A stretch of 64,000 nucleotides of DNA, taken from Candidatus Zixiibacteriota bacterium. GTDB taxonomy: Bacteria; Zixibacteria; MSB-5A5; GN15; FEB-12. Of this stretch, positions 47,101-55,132 are shown one piece after another. A program made the position numbers and the translations under genes. The DNA lies in contig JAGNLV010000002.1 in assembly GCA_017999435.1 (NCBI GenBank), positions 248,001-312,000 of the forward strand. Direction: 5' to 3'. How positions within the stretch are numbered: position 1 is the first letter of the stretch; each line of letters starts with the position of its first letter. The notes below the pieces were generated by a model. That model did no database searches. It worked only from the letters and a program-made list of their open reading frames with translations, and was not told the origin of the DNA.

Positions 47101-47627
47101 AGGCGGCCGACGGCCGCGAGGTGACGGTCGGGGGCATCCTCACCGCCGTCAAGAAAATGGTCGACAAGAAAGGGAACATGATGGCGTTCGCCACCCTCGA
47201 AGACTACACCGGTTCGACCGAACTGATTCTCTTCTCGAAATGTTACGACGAGAACAAGGAGATCATCGCGGCCGACCGGATGGTGCTGGTGACCGGGCGG
47301 GTGTCGACGCGCGAGGGGGAGGCTCCGAAGATCATCGGCGGCGAGGTTCTGCCGCTGGAGAAGCTGACGGAACGCTTCTCCTGCCAGTTGGTTATAAAGA
47401 TCGATGTGGATTGCCCCGATACCGTACTCGATCAGACGCTCCGCACGCTGGACGCCAGCCGGGGAAGTACCCCGGTGCTCGTGGCGGCCCGCGAAAACGG
47501 CTCGGAGGTGTACATCCGGTCGCGCAAGTACGCCGTCAACCCCGATTTCGCCCTGCTGAACTCCCTGAAAGCCATCCTCGGCGAAAGCGGCGCGTACCTG
47601 CGCCCCCTGCAGCGCAAAGAAAGTTAA
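44184..47627 (+). CDS. dnaE: DNA polymerase III alpha subunit (DnaE)
   Basis: The replicative DNA polymerase, 1,147 residues from the ATG at 44184; the ribosome site is weak and the frame is open upstream, but MFANFVHLHTHSQYSLLDG is where the family begins. The N-terminal PHP domain has VHLHTHSQYSLLDGA and ITDHGNMFG. The catalytic aspartates are in MPDIDIDFADRGRDK, with GPGRGSAAGSLVSYAL before it. Fingers include YGFNKAHSTCYAYVAYQTAW. An OB fold is near residues 970-1060 (EVTVGGILTAVKK, GSTELILFSKCYDE). The form is DnaE1, not PolC. Confidence 0.98.
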   Translation: MFANFVHLHTHSQYSLLDGACRLDDVIALAREQRMPALAITDHGNMFGAIEFYTKARRAGLKPIIGCEAYVAGGSRLDKKPSSRWPDGGFHLVLLVRNLTGYQNLVKLASAAFLEGFYHRPRIDKELLRRHSEGLIATSACLKGEVAWHLLQGRTDEAVAAARELQDIFGEGNFFLEIQNHGLEQELQNIPRMEAISRETGIPLVATNDCHYLRREDAEAHDALLCIQTGKMVEDTQRMRYRTDQLYFKSAEEMEASFGDFKEALRNTIRIAEACNLELEMDRLLLPVFPIPAAFSNPDDCLEHLCREGCRERYGRLSDEIEGRLRYELGVIRQMGYAGYFLIVKDFCDYARREGIPVGPGRGSAAGSLVSYALRITNIDPLAFGLLFERFLNPERVSMPDIDIDFADRGRDKIIKYVIDKYGEDNVCQIITFGTLAARGVIRDIGRVLGMPYGEVDRIAKLVPEGPGQTIELALKKVPELAELRKKDERVDRILSYAVTLHGLARHCSTHAAGVVIAPSALTSYVPLFKSGKDEITTQYDMKMVEKIGLLKMDFLGLRTLTVIDDAVRMIRENDPGAALDLDNLSLDDPEVFRLFARGDTVGIFQFESPGMRDYLRKLNPSKFTDLVVMNALYRPGPLDSGMIDIYIDRKHGRQRIEFVHPSLEEILGDTYGVIVFQEQVLKIANVLAGYPLGRADLLRKAMGKKDAALMAAQKQEFLEGADRLGVPRSVSEEVFHQIETFARYGFNKAHSTCYAYVAYQTAWLKQYYPKEFMAALMTSEINDSDRIYAFLEECRRANIDVLPPDVNHSQVDFSVAEGKIRFGLQAVKNVGGSPALAIVEERRRDGLYSDLADLVTRVPAKTLNRRVLESLVAAGAADSLPGNRAQKYAAVEAVLEFAHKVQEAAASHDLFADSAGARRVPPALPPLEEWPRAERLNQEKTMLGFWISGHPLDAYRDELKSFTTFTADGLRQAADGREVTVGGILTAVKKMVDKKGNMMAFATLEDYTGSTELILFSKCYDENKEIIAADRMVLVTGRVSTREGEAPKIIGGEVLPLEKLTERFSCQLVIKIDVDCPDTVLDQTLRTLDASRGSTPVLVAARENGSEVYIRSRKYAVNPDFALLNSLKAILGESGAYLRPLQRKES

Positions 47628-47652
47628 CATCCATACCGCAACAAGGTGCCTC

Positions 47653-48171
47653 ATGAAAGCCATCACGCCCATCATGCTCCCGCTTGTGCTCGTCCTCGCC
47701 GCCGGCGCGTTTGTGTTCGCCGACGACGAGTCCGGCAAAACCGCCGCCCCGGCCGAAATCCAGTGGGTCGCCTACGACGTCGGCCTCCAGCGCGCCGCCG
47801 CCGAGAAAAAGCACGTCCTCGTCGACTTCACCGCCAAGTGGTGCGGCTTCTGCAAGAAGATGGACCGCGAAACTTTCGCCAAACCCGAAGTCGTCGAAAT
47901 GATCAACGCCAACTTCATCCCGGTGAAAGTCGACGGCGACTCCCAGAAGGAACTCAACGTCAACGGCTACAAGATCACCGAAGCCAACCTCGCCAAGAAA
48001 GAATTCGGCGTCCGCGGCTACCCCACGTTCTGGTTTCTCAAGTCCGACGGCAGCAAGCTTGGCCAGATCACCGGATACCGTCCCCCCGACGTCATGATGG
48101 AAGCCCTCTCGTACGTGAAGGACGAGCAGTACGACACTACCAAGACGGAGACTCCCAAGAGTAACGACTAG
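47653..48171 (+). CDS. Exported thioredoxin-fold protein (thioredoxin_7/DUF255-like)
   Basis: 172 residues with a signal peptide (MKAITPIMLPLVLVLAAGAFVFA). The thioredoxin-like domain has HVLVDFTAKWCGFCKKMDRE with a CGFC redox site and the cis-proline loop GVRGYPTFWFL. It probably reduces or rearranges disulfides, or serves cytochrome maturation, in the periplasm. It starts 26 bases after dnaE and is followed by another periplasmic thioredoxin-fold gene. Confidence 0.9.
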   Translation: MKAITPIMLPLVLVLAAGAFVFADDESGKTAAPAEIQWVAYDVGLQRAAAEKKHVLVDFTAKWCGFCKKMDRETFAKPEVVEMINANFIPVKVDGDSQKELNVNGYKITEANLAKKEFGVRGYPTFWFLKSDGSKLGQITGYRPPDVMMEALSYVKDEQYDTTKTETPKSND

Positions 48172-48277
48172 CCCCCGCCGCGCCGATACTGCCGGAGGAG
48201 GCCCGCTCCGTCGCCCCGCGCCGGGGCGCGGGCAGACCGCCCAACCGGCATGTCCGGACAACAAGGGAGACGACGCC

Positions 48278-48868
48278 ATGATCCGATTTCTCGCCCCCCT
48301 GCTCGCTTTCGGCCTGCTCCTCGCCGGCTGCGGGGACAACAGCGCCGACACCCGGCCGCGGGCCGAAAGGACACCCCAAACGGCCGCCGCGCAGCCGCCT
48401 GCCCGGACCCAGCCGCCCGGCCAGGTCGCCTTCACTCTGCGCGACACCGACGGCAACATCCGCACCGCCGACGAATGGCTCGGCAGGAAACCGGTCGTCA
48501 TCAATTTCTGGGGCACCTGGTGCGGCCCGTGCCGCCGCGAAATCCCCGACATGGTGAAAATCTACCGCGAATACAGCGACCGCATCGAAATCCTCGGCAT
48601 CGCCCTCAACGACACCCCCGACAAAGTCAAACGCTTCTCCGCCCAGCAGGGCATGACCTGGCAGATGCTCATGGGGGATCAGACGGTCGCGGTGGATTTC
48701 GGCATCCGCGGCATCCCGACCACTTTCTTCTTCGACGCGAAGGGTAACTTGTTCCAGGTCGAGGACTACAACGGCACAATCGTCAACCACTACGTCGGCC
48801 CCCGCGACTACAAAACCTTCAAACGCGCCATCGAGTCGATCATCAATTCCTCTCCCGCCGGCTCCTGA
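48278..48868 (+). CDS. TlpA/ResA-like lipoprotein thioredoxin
   Basis: 196 residues. The N-terminus is a lipoprotein signal with lipobox LLLAGC, so Cys18 should be lipidated. After a proline-rich linker, the TlpA-type domain shows VVINFWGTWCGPCRREIPDM with CGPC, and the cis-proline loop GIRGIPTTFFF. The ATG at 48278 has AAGGGAGA upstream. It acts at the outer face of a membrane, most likely in thiol reduction. With the upstream gene it makes a pair of extracytoplasmic thioredoxin-like proteins. Confidence 0.92.
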   Translation: MIRFLAPLLAFGLLLAGCGDNSADTRPRAERTPQTAAAQPPARTQPPGQVAFTLRDTDGNIRTADEWLGRKPVVINFWGTWCGPCRREIPDMVKIYREYSDRIEILGIALNDTPDKVKRFSAQQGMTWQMLMGDQTVAVDFGIRGIPTTFFFDAKGNLFQVEDYNGTIVNHYVGPRDYKTFKRAIESIINSSPAGS

Positions 48869-48930
48869 GGCGCCCTCCGCCGCTGGTCGTATCACAGGCC
48901 CCGCCCGGCGCGATCATTCCCGGCTGGTCG

Positions 48931-48949
48931 CCCACAGCTCTGCTGTGGG
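48931..48949. repeat. Perfect short hairpin after the TlpA-like gene
   Basis: CCCACAGC/GCTGTGGG with a 3-base loop, 62 bases after the stop. There is no T run, so it is a weak terminator candidate or a small dispersed palindrome. Confidence 0.4.
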
Positions 48950-49901
48950 TTACCCCTCACATCAACTCATTCTCCTGACAAACGCCCCGGGCGGGCGTAG
49001 CTTGACGGCGAGGACACAAAGAGCTCCCGACCCCTGTGCAGACACGAGCTTTCACCCGGCTGATTGCCCCGGCCCGGGCCGCTACTTTCAGTACCCTCTC
49101 TACCCCGACTCCTCCTGCTACTTCACCCCCCACGGCTTCAACGCCGTCCCCCTGCGCGACTCGACCGAGCCTCCCTCTTCTTCCCTCACCCGCATCCGGA
49201 AAACCTATCCCGACCTCCCCGATCCCCGCACCCTCCCGCCCGACTCCCTCACCTCCGACATGTACACCGAGGACGGCTACCTCAAGTTCTACGAGTACGC
49301 CGGTGATATCCCCGGCCTCCTCCCCAGTGTCCCCTACTGGGTCGCTGTCACCGCTTTCGACTTCGGCTCCCCCGAATCATGCGTCCGCCCTCTGGAGTCG
49401 GCCATCGCCGAAACCGCTGTGAGCGGCTTCCCCCTCCACGCTTTCGACGCCCCCCTCTCCGGGAGCAATCAGGTCTACATCTACCCCAACCCCTACCGCA
49501 CCGACGCCGGCTACCGCGTCCAGGGGTTCGAGGGACGGGCGCAGGAGGACCGCTGGGACGAGCGCGTCCGCGCGATCTGGTTTGCCAACCTCCCCCCGCA
49601 GTGCACCATCCACATCTACACCCTCAATGGCGACCGGGTGCGCACCCTCGACCACGACACGAATCCCGCCGATCCGCTCCACACCCGCCACGCGTGGGAT
49701 CTCATCAACCGGAACTTCCAGAAAGTCGAGAGCGGGCTCTACTACTGGGTGGTCGAGGTTCCCGGCCAACCGGCTCAGATCGGCAAACTCGCCATCATCC
49801 GCGAGCCCCGCCTTTCCGCGGCGCGGGAGTCCCCGGACTCCCGCCGCGCTTTTTGCTTGCCTGAATCCCCCTTTCCCTTCATCTTGGCGCCGGTACCATG
49901 A
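48945..49901 (+). pseudogene. Decayed C-terminal remnant of a large surface protein with FlgD-like sorting domain
   Basis: The reading frame has no ribosome site and no signal peptide. It begins abruptly in what looks like the last fibronectin-like part of a much larger secreted protein (LPSVPYWVAVTAFDFGSPES). It then has the sorting domain YIYPNPYRTDAGYR, VRAIWFANLPPQCTIHIYTL, NGDRVRTLDHD and SGLYYWVVEVPGQ. Homologous domains normally end near GKLAIIR; here the frame runs on through a terminator hairpin to a stop overlapping the yggS start, so the original stop seems lost. A short non-secreted gene is possible but less likely. Confidence 0.6.
49821..49855 (+). terminator. Terminator after the surface-protein remnant
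   Basis: CGGGAGTCC/GGACTCCCG with extra imperfect GC pairs below is followed by CTTTTTGC. It lies inside the extended reading frame of the remnant, just after the place where the sorting domain should end. Confidence 0.65.
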
Positions 49902-50635
49902 AAGCGGACATTGGCCGAAATATCGTTGAGCTGCGCGGACGAATCGTCGAGGCCTGCGAACAATACGACCGCGATGCCGACGACATCACCGTGGTCGCCA
50001 TCACCAAAACCCACCCTCCGTCCGTCATCCGCACCGCGGTCGCCGCCGGCCTGCACAATATCGGCGAGAGCCGGGTCCAGGAGGCCGACGCGAAAATCGC
50101 CGCCCTCGGCCAGATCGCCCGTTTCCACATGGTCGGCCATCTCCAGACCAACAAAGTCAAAAGGGCTGTCGAACTTTTCGACGTCATCCAGTCGGTCGAC
50201 ACGCTGAAACTGGCCGATGAGATCAACCGCCAGGCCGGCAAAGCCGAACTCGAAATCGAATGCCTCGTTCAGGTCAACTGCTCCGGGGAAGACCAGAAAT
50301 ACGGCGTTTCGCCGGACGCCTGTCTCGACCTCTGCCGGCAGATCCGAAATCTGGAGAACATCGTCCTCTCCGGCCTCATGACGATCGGCCCGCTCGCGGA
50401 CGACGAGGACAGCGTGCGCGCCGCATTCCGGCGCTGCCGCGAGTTGTTCCGGCAGGGACAGGATCTGTTCGGCGACGAATTCGACACGCTCTCGATGGGT
50501 ATGTCGGGCGATTTTCCGCTGGCGATCGCCGAGGGCTCGACCATGCTGCGCATCGGCAGCCTTCTGTTCGGGCAGCGTCCGACCGATGAATTTTCGTACA
50601 CGGAGGACCGGGAGTCCGACAAGCCGTCCGACTGA
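49898..50635 (+). CDS. yggS: YggS/PLPBP-family pyridoxal-phosphate homeostasis protein
   Basis: A single-domain alanine-racemase-like TIM barrel that holds PLP and buffers vitamin B6 levels. It has 245 residues. The PLP lysine is in VVAITKTHPPSVI; HNIGESRVQEA, HMVGHLQTNKVK, LVQVNCSGEDQKYGV and LSMGMSGDFPLAIAEGSTML follow as in the family. It lies upstream of divIVA, an arrangement common in Gram-positive bacteria (ylmE region), though the cell-division genes usual there are missing. Confidence 0.96.
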   Translation: MKADIGRNIVELRGRIVEACEQYDRDADDITVVAITKTHPPSVIRTAVAAGLHNIGESRVQEADAKIAALGQIARFHMVGHLQTNKVKRAVELFDVIQSVDTLKLADEINRQAGKAELEIECLVQVNCSGEDQKYGVSPDACLDLCRQIRNLENIVLSGLMTIGPLADDEDSVRAAFRRCRELFRQGQDLFGDEFDTLSMGMSGDFPLAIAEGSTMLRIGSLLFGQRPTDEFSYTEDRESDKPSD

Positions 50636-50855
50636 GCTGTCTATCTCTCTGTCCTGCTTGCGCATACAACCTGCTCCGACTCTGCGGCAGGCGGCCGTCC
50701 CGCCTTCTCAAGTCCCATTCCGTTCTCAATTTTCATCCCCCGTCTCCCGATAACTAATACAGATACAGACCGTACCGGCCCGGTGGCTGCCGGAAAGGCA
50801 TCTTTCCGTTCCCGGCGCCGGTGGACTGGAAAAGGGAAACTGAAGGAGCTGACCC

Positions 50856-52133
50856 ATGAGTACGGCCCTGTCGCCGAACGATATCCGCAATTACGAGTTC
50901 CCGAACCAGATGCGGGGATACGATAAGGATGAAGTGCGCGAGCTCCTGCAGCAGGTGGCCGCGGCCCTGGAGGATCTCAAGCAGGAGAACCTCAAGATCG
51001 CGATCGAGCGGGACACGGTCCGCACTCAGCTCGAGGCTCTCAAGCAGTTCGAGGACACGATCAAGAGCGCGGCTATCGACGCCCGCCGCAACGCCGACAC
51101 TCTCGTGGCCAACGCCAAGCGCGAAGTGGGGGAGATCCTCAACAAAGCCCGCGCCGAGGCCGAGACCATCGTCGGCTCCCGCGCCGACGAAGCCCGTGTC
51201 CTCGACGAGCAGATCACCCGCCTGCGCATGGTCAAGGTCTCGTACCAGACCAAGCTCAAGAATCTCATCGAGTCGCACCTCGAGTTGATCGACGAACTCC
51301 AGCGGGTGAAGGAGCCGGAGGTGCCGCGGATGCAGCCGGCGCGCCCGACCGCCGCCGCCGAGCCGTCGGCCGACGATACCGCGAAGACTCCGACCATCAC
51401 GAGCATTCCGGCGACCCCGGCCGCCTCGGAGACGGAGCCCGCCCGGGCCGCCGGCGATTTCCGCCGCGATCTCAGGACGGCGACGACCGCTCCGGAGGCG
51501 GATTGGATCCGGCAGGCGCGCGAGGCCAACATCCCCGCCGTCGTGCCGCCCACCCTGAGACCGTTCAAGCCGACCAACGGCCTTGAGGTCGAAGAAGTCA
51601 CCGAGGTGACGCGCAAAAAGCTCGAGACTTTCAGCACGGAGCCGGAACCGGCCGAACCGGCGCACACCGAAGAGGCCAACGCCGCCGAACAGATTGTCGC
51701 GGTCGGTCCCGCTCCGACGGCGCCGCCGCCCCCGCAGCCGGCGATCGACCCGGAACTGGCCGCCGCCCTGGAAAGCTACCAGATGTCCCACGCCACCGCC
51801 CCTGAGCTGTCGCGGCGGACAGCGGCGCCCGCCGCCGGCCCGACGGCCGCCGCGGCGTCGGAACGGGATGAATCGATGCGCGCGACCCTCAACGATTTCG
51901 ATGAGCGCAACCGCACCGGCCGGATCCCGGCTCCCGAGACGCCGGAGGAAGCGGACGCCTCGACCGAGCACAACCTGATCGACATCGACCAGCCGATCGG
52001 CGATGCGGCCCCGGCCGCCCGCCCGGCCGCCCCGCGCAAGAGCGCCGCCGCCGTGCCCGAGGACATCGCACGTGAACTCGACGAAGTCGCCGCGCGCTTC
52101 GAGGAGGAGATGGACAAAGCCGCCCGCTCCTAG
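50856..52133 (+). CDS. divIVA: DivIVA-domain coiled-coil protein
   Basis: 425 residues. The N-terminal 60 residues are a DivIVA/GpsB-like domain (LSPNDIRNYEFPNQMRGYDK, DEVRELLQQVAAALEDL), which binds curved or polar membrane. A long coiled coil follows to about residue 150 (heptads through LEALKQFEDTIKSAA and LIESHLELIDELQRV). The remaining two thirds are low-complexity, rich in Ala, Pro and Glu, ending in a short helix (ARELDEVAARFEEEMDKAA). GAAGGAG precedes the ATG. It is likely a polarity or septum organiser; the long disordered tail is unusual and its role unknown. Confidence 0.9.
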   Translation: MSTALSPNDIRNYEFPNQMRGYDKDEVRELLQQVAAALEDLKQENLKIAIERDTVRTQLEALKQFEDTIKSAAIDARRNADTLVANAKREVGEILNKARAEAETIVGSRADEARVLDEQITRLRMVKVSYQTKLKNLIESHLELIDELQRVKEPEVPRMQPARPTAAAEPSADDTAKTPTITSIPATPAASETEPARAAGDFRRDLRTATTAPEADWIRQAREANIPAVVPPTLRPFKPTNGLEVEEVTEVTRKKLETFSTEPEPAEPAHTEEANAAEQIVAVGPAPTAPPPPQPAIDPELAAALESYQMSHATAPELSRRTAAPAAGPTAAAASERDESMRATLNDFDERNRTGRIPAPETPEEADASTEHNLIDIDQPIGDAAPAARPAAPRKSAAAVPEDIARELDEVAARFEEEMDKAARS

Positions 52134-52172
52134 CGGCGGCGCAACGACGCGAAAATCACCCCACGCGCAGTT

Positions 52173-52218
52173 AAAGGACCGGCCGCACCTTCCCTCCCGC
52201 GACCGGTCCTTTCCTTTG
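52173..52218 (+). terminator. Terminator of divIVA
   Basis: A perfect 10-base stem AAAGGACCGG/CCGGTCCTTT with a 20-base loop, followed by CCTTTGCC, 40 bases after the stop. Confidence 0.7.
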
Positions 52219-52277
52219 CCCTCTTGGCCGCCTTGTCCGCGCCGCCCGGGCCCTTCGGTTCCGACCCAATTTCCCGC

Positions 52278-52305
52278 GTGACTCCCGCCCCCCGTTTGCT
52301 ATATT
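52278..52305 (+). promoter_or_regulatory. Candidate promoter of the purine nucleoside phosphorylase gene
   Basis: GTGACT and TATATT are spaced by 16 bases (4/6 and 5/6 to consensus), 44 bases upstream of the ATG. The ribosome site GAAGGAG lies between. Confidence 0.4.
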
Positions 52306-52349
52306 CGCCTCAGTAAACGGAAGGTTTCCGCAGCTGAAGGAGCGTACCC

Positions 52350-53183
52350 ATGCAGACAATAGAGGAATTCCGCGCCATGCTGAACGACGCGGTCGGCTAT
52401 ATCACCTCGCAGATCGCCTTCACCCCCCGGATCGGCATCATCCTCGGCACCGGTTTGGGGAAGCTGGTCGACGGCATCGACATGGTCGGCACGGTCAGCT
52501 ACGAGAAGATCCCGCATTTCCCCGTCTCCACCGTCGAGTCGCACGCCGGCCGCCTCCTCTTCGGCCGCCTGCGCGGCAAACCGGTGGTCTGCATGCAGGG
52601 ACGGTTCCACTACTACGAGGGGTACTCGTTTCCACAGATCGCTTTTCCCGTGCGCACCCTCAAAGCGCTCGGTATCCACACCCTCATTGTCTCCAACGCC
52701 GCCGGCGGTCTCAACCCGAATTTCGCGCCGGGGGATATCATGCTCATCAAAGACCACATCAACTTCTTCCCCGGCAACCCGCTCATCGGCCCCAACGACG
52801 ACACCCTCGGCGACCGTTTCCCCGACATGTACGAGGTATACCACCGGCGGTACCAGGCTCTCGCCCGGCAGGTTGCTCTTGAGCTGAAGATCCGCCTCCA
52901 GGAAGGCGTGTATGTCGGTCTCACCGGTCCGTGCCTGGAGACCGCCGCTGAGTACCGCATGCTGCGCGGGTTCGGCGCCGATGCGGTCGGCATGTCGACG
53001 GTGCCGGAGGTGCTCACCGCCCACCACCAGCGCACGAAGATCCTCGCGTTCTCGATCATCACCGACATGGGTCTGCCGGACAACATGCATCCCTGCTCGC
53101 TGGCCGATGTGATCGGGGCCGCGAGTGCGACCGAGCCGATCCTGCGCGACCTGATCGCCGGCTGCGTGGAGAAGATGGAGTAG
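52350..53183 (+). CDS. punA: Purine nucleoside phosphorylase, trimeric type
   Basis: Splits purine (deoxy)nucleosides with phosphate into base and ribose 1-phosphate. It has 277 residues. Phosphate and sugar sites are in IILGTGLGKLVDG, ESHAGRLLFG, GRFHYYEGYS and SNAAGGLNPNF. The purine-site glutamate is in CLETAAEYRML, and MSTVPEVLTAHH follows. At the usual second purine-contact position (Asn243 in the human enzyme) this protein has Asp, in FSIITDMGLPDN, which could change base preference. It is a single gene between divIVA and the S12 hydrolase. Confidence 0.96.
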   Translation: MQTIEEFRAMLNDAVGYITSQIAFTPRIGIILGTGLGKLVDGIDMVGTVSYEKIPHFPVSTVESHAGRLLFGRLRGKPVVCMQGRFHYYEGYSFPQIAFPVRTLKALGIHTLIVSNAAGGLNPNFAPGDIMLIKDHINFFPGNPLIGPNDDTLGDRFPDMYEVYHRRYQALARQVALELKIRLQEGVYVGLTGPCLETAAEYRMLRGFGADAVGMSTVPEVLTAHHQRTKILAFSIITDMGLPDNMHPCSLADVIGAASATEPILRDLIAGCVEKME

Positions 53184-53297
53184 CAGGCGCTCGCTTCGCC
53201 CCCCACGGGCGCAGTACATTTGACGGCAACATTACGCCCGTGGATTCGTCTGATAGGACAAATCGAACCCGCTCTATCCTGCTGTGAAAGGTACGGT

Positions 53298-54974
53298 ATG
53301 CGCAAATCGTTCCTGCTCCGTACAACCGCCGGCGTGCTGGTGTTCGCCGCTGCGCTCCTGCTGGCGGCCACCGTGCCGGCCGCCGACAAAACGGCCGAAC
53401 TCGATGCCTATCTCAGCGCCGCCTGCGATGTCCTCCGGTTCCAGGGAGCCGTGCTTGTGGCCGACGACGGCGTTCCCGTTTTCGTCAAAGGCTACGGCAT
53501 GGCCGACGTCGCCCACGGCCAGCCCAACACCCCCGAGACCGAGTTCCTCATCGGCTCGGTCACCAAGCAGTTCACCGCGGCCGCCATCCTGCAGCTCCAG
53601 GAGCAGGGGACACTCAGCGTCCACGACCCGATCTCGAAATTCCTCCCCGACTTCCCGAAAGCCACCGGCGACCGAATCACGGTCCACCACCTTCTCACCC
53701 ACACCTCCGGCCTAGTCAGCTACACCGACATCGACAGCCTCATGGCTCGCCGCGGCTTGGACATGACGGCCCGCGAAATTGTCGCTTCCTTCAAAGATCT
53801 GCCGCTGCAGTTCGAGCCGGGGGCGATGTACCGCTACTGCAACTCCGGCTACTTCCTCCTCGGGCTGATTATCGAAGCTGTCTCGGGGCAGACCTACGCC
53901 GATTACCTGGCGGAGCACATCTTTCGCCCCCTCGGCATGACGCACACGACCTACCCCCCGAACGAGCGGACCCCCAACCGTGCGGTCGGCTACGTGGCTC
54001 CGGAAGATACACTCGTCCCGGCCGATCCGATCTCGATGACCCTCCCGTATGCCGCGGGCGCCCTCGCCTCCACGGTCGGCGACCTGCTCATCTGGGACCA
54101 GGCGCTCTACGGCGACCGGGTTCTCTCGGAAGACTCCCGGAAGCAGATGTACACCCCCGCCCTGGAGAACTACGGGTACGGCTGGATGGTGGCGGAACGG
54201 TTCGGCCGGCGCGAGATTTCCCACGGCGGCGGCATCGATGGTTTCACCAGCGTCATCGCCCGCTACCCCGACGACCGGCTGACCATCATCGTCCTGTGCA
54301 ACAACATGTCGGCCAATGCCGCCGGCCTCGGCTCCACGCTCGCCGCGATCATGTTCGACCAGCCCTATGACCGGCCGGTCCGGAAAACACCGGCGGCGGC
54401 CGACCCCGCCTCGTTCGATGCCCTCGTCGGCGTCTACCGGGTCGGCGACAACTCGTACCGGGTGATTCGCCGCGACGGCGACAACCTCTACTCGCAGCGG
54501 ACCGGCGGCCCGGTCTTCCAGGTCTTCCCCGAGGCCCCCGACAAATTCTTCTTCGAGAACGACAATTCGACGACACTCGTTTTCATCCGCGACCAGGCGG
54601 GCGCGGTGGTGGCCCACCTGATCCACCAGTCGGGCGTCGACACCCGCTGCGACCGGGTCACCGGACCGCTCGCGGACAGCCTCATGGCGGAGCGGGCGGT
54701 GGTCCCGATCGACCCGGCGGTCTTCGCGCGTCTGGTCGGCGACTACGAACTCGCGCCGGGGTTTGTCCTCACGTTTCGCGCCCGCGACGGCCGCTTCTTC
54801 TCGCAGGCCACCGGCCAGCAGGAATTCGAAATCTTCCCCGCCGGCGAAACCGAATACTTCCTGCGTGTTGTCGACGCGCAGATCACATTCCAGCTCGACC
54901 CGGCGACCGGCCGCGCCACCGGCCTGATCCTCCACCAGGGAGGTCGCGACATGCCGGCCAAGAAGATCAAGTGA
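53298..54974 (+). CDS. Secreted S12 serine hydrolase (beta-lactamase/AmpC fold) with two C-terminal beta domains
   Basis: 558 residues from the ATG at 53298 (AAAGG upstream), with a signal peptide (TTAGVLVFAAALLLAATVPA). Catalytic motifs are SxxK in LIGSVTKQFTAAA, YxN in YRYCNSGYFLLG and the HxG-like triad ISHGGGIDGF. After about residue 365 two similar small domains begin at FDALVGVYRVGDNSY and FARLVGDYELAPGF; these look like DUF3471-type beta barrels. Members act as DD-peptidases, esterases or peptidases; the substrate cannot be set. Confidence 0.92.
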   Translation: MRKSFLLRTTAGVLVFAAALLLAATVPAADKTAELDAYLSAACDVLRFQGAVLVADDGVPVFVKGYGMADVAHGQPNTPETEFLIGSVTKQFTAAAILQLQEQGTLSVHDPISKFLPDFPKATGDRITVHHLLTHTSGLVSYTDIDSLMARRGLDMTAREIVASFKDLPLQFEPGAMYRYCNSGYFLLGLIIEAVSGQTYADYLAEHIFRPLGMTHTTYPPNERTPNRAVGYVAPEDTLVPADPISMTLPYAAGALASTVGDLLIWDQALYGDRVLSEDSRKQMYTPALENYGYGWMVAERFGRREISHGGGIDGFTSVIARYPDDRLTIIVLCNNMSANAAGLGSTLAAIMFDQPYDRPVRKTPAAADPASFDALVGVYRVGDNSYRVIRRDGDNLYSQRTGGPVFQVFPEAPDKFFFENDNSTTLVFIRDQAGAVVAHLIHQSGVDTRCDRVTGPLADSLMAERAVVPIDPAVFARLVGDYELAPGFVLTFRARDGRFFSQATGQQEFEIFPAGETEYFLRVVDAQITFQLDPATGRATGLILHQGGRDMPAKKIK

Positions 54975-55132
54975 CCCTAAGCCGCGGGTGGGTCGGGTTC
55001 CGCGTTCGCCGAAAGCGGACGAGCAGCCCGGCTCGCCCGCGGCCGGCAAAATCCCGCCCGCCGCCCTTGCGCCCGCCGCTCTTACCTGCGATATTGCGCC
55101 CGATGGCGAACCAACCAAACGAAAGGCCCCCC

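Noticed and set aside
54971-55132. Extended N-terminus of the pepF gene overlapping the S12 hydrolase stop
   Set aside because: The extra residues are Arg/Pro-rich and unlike PepF; a ribosome site precedes the later ATG at 55133.
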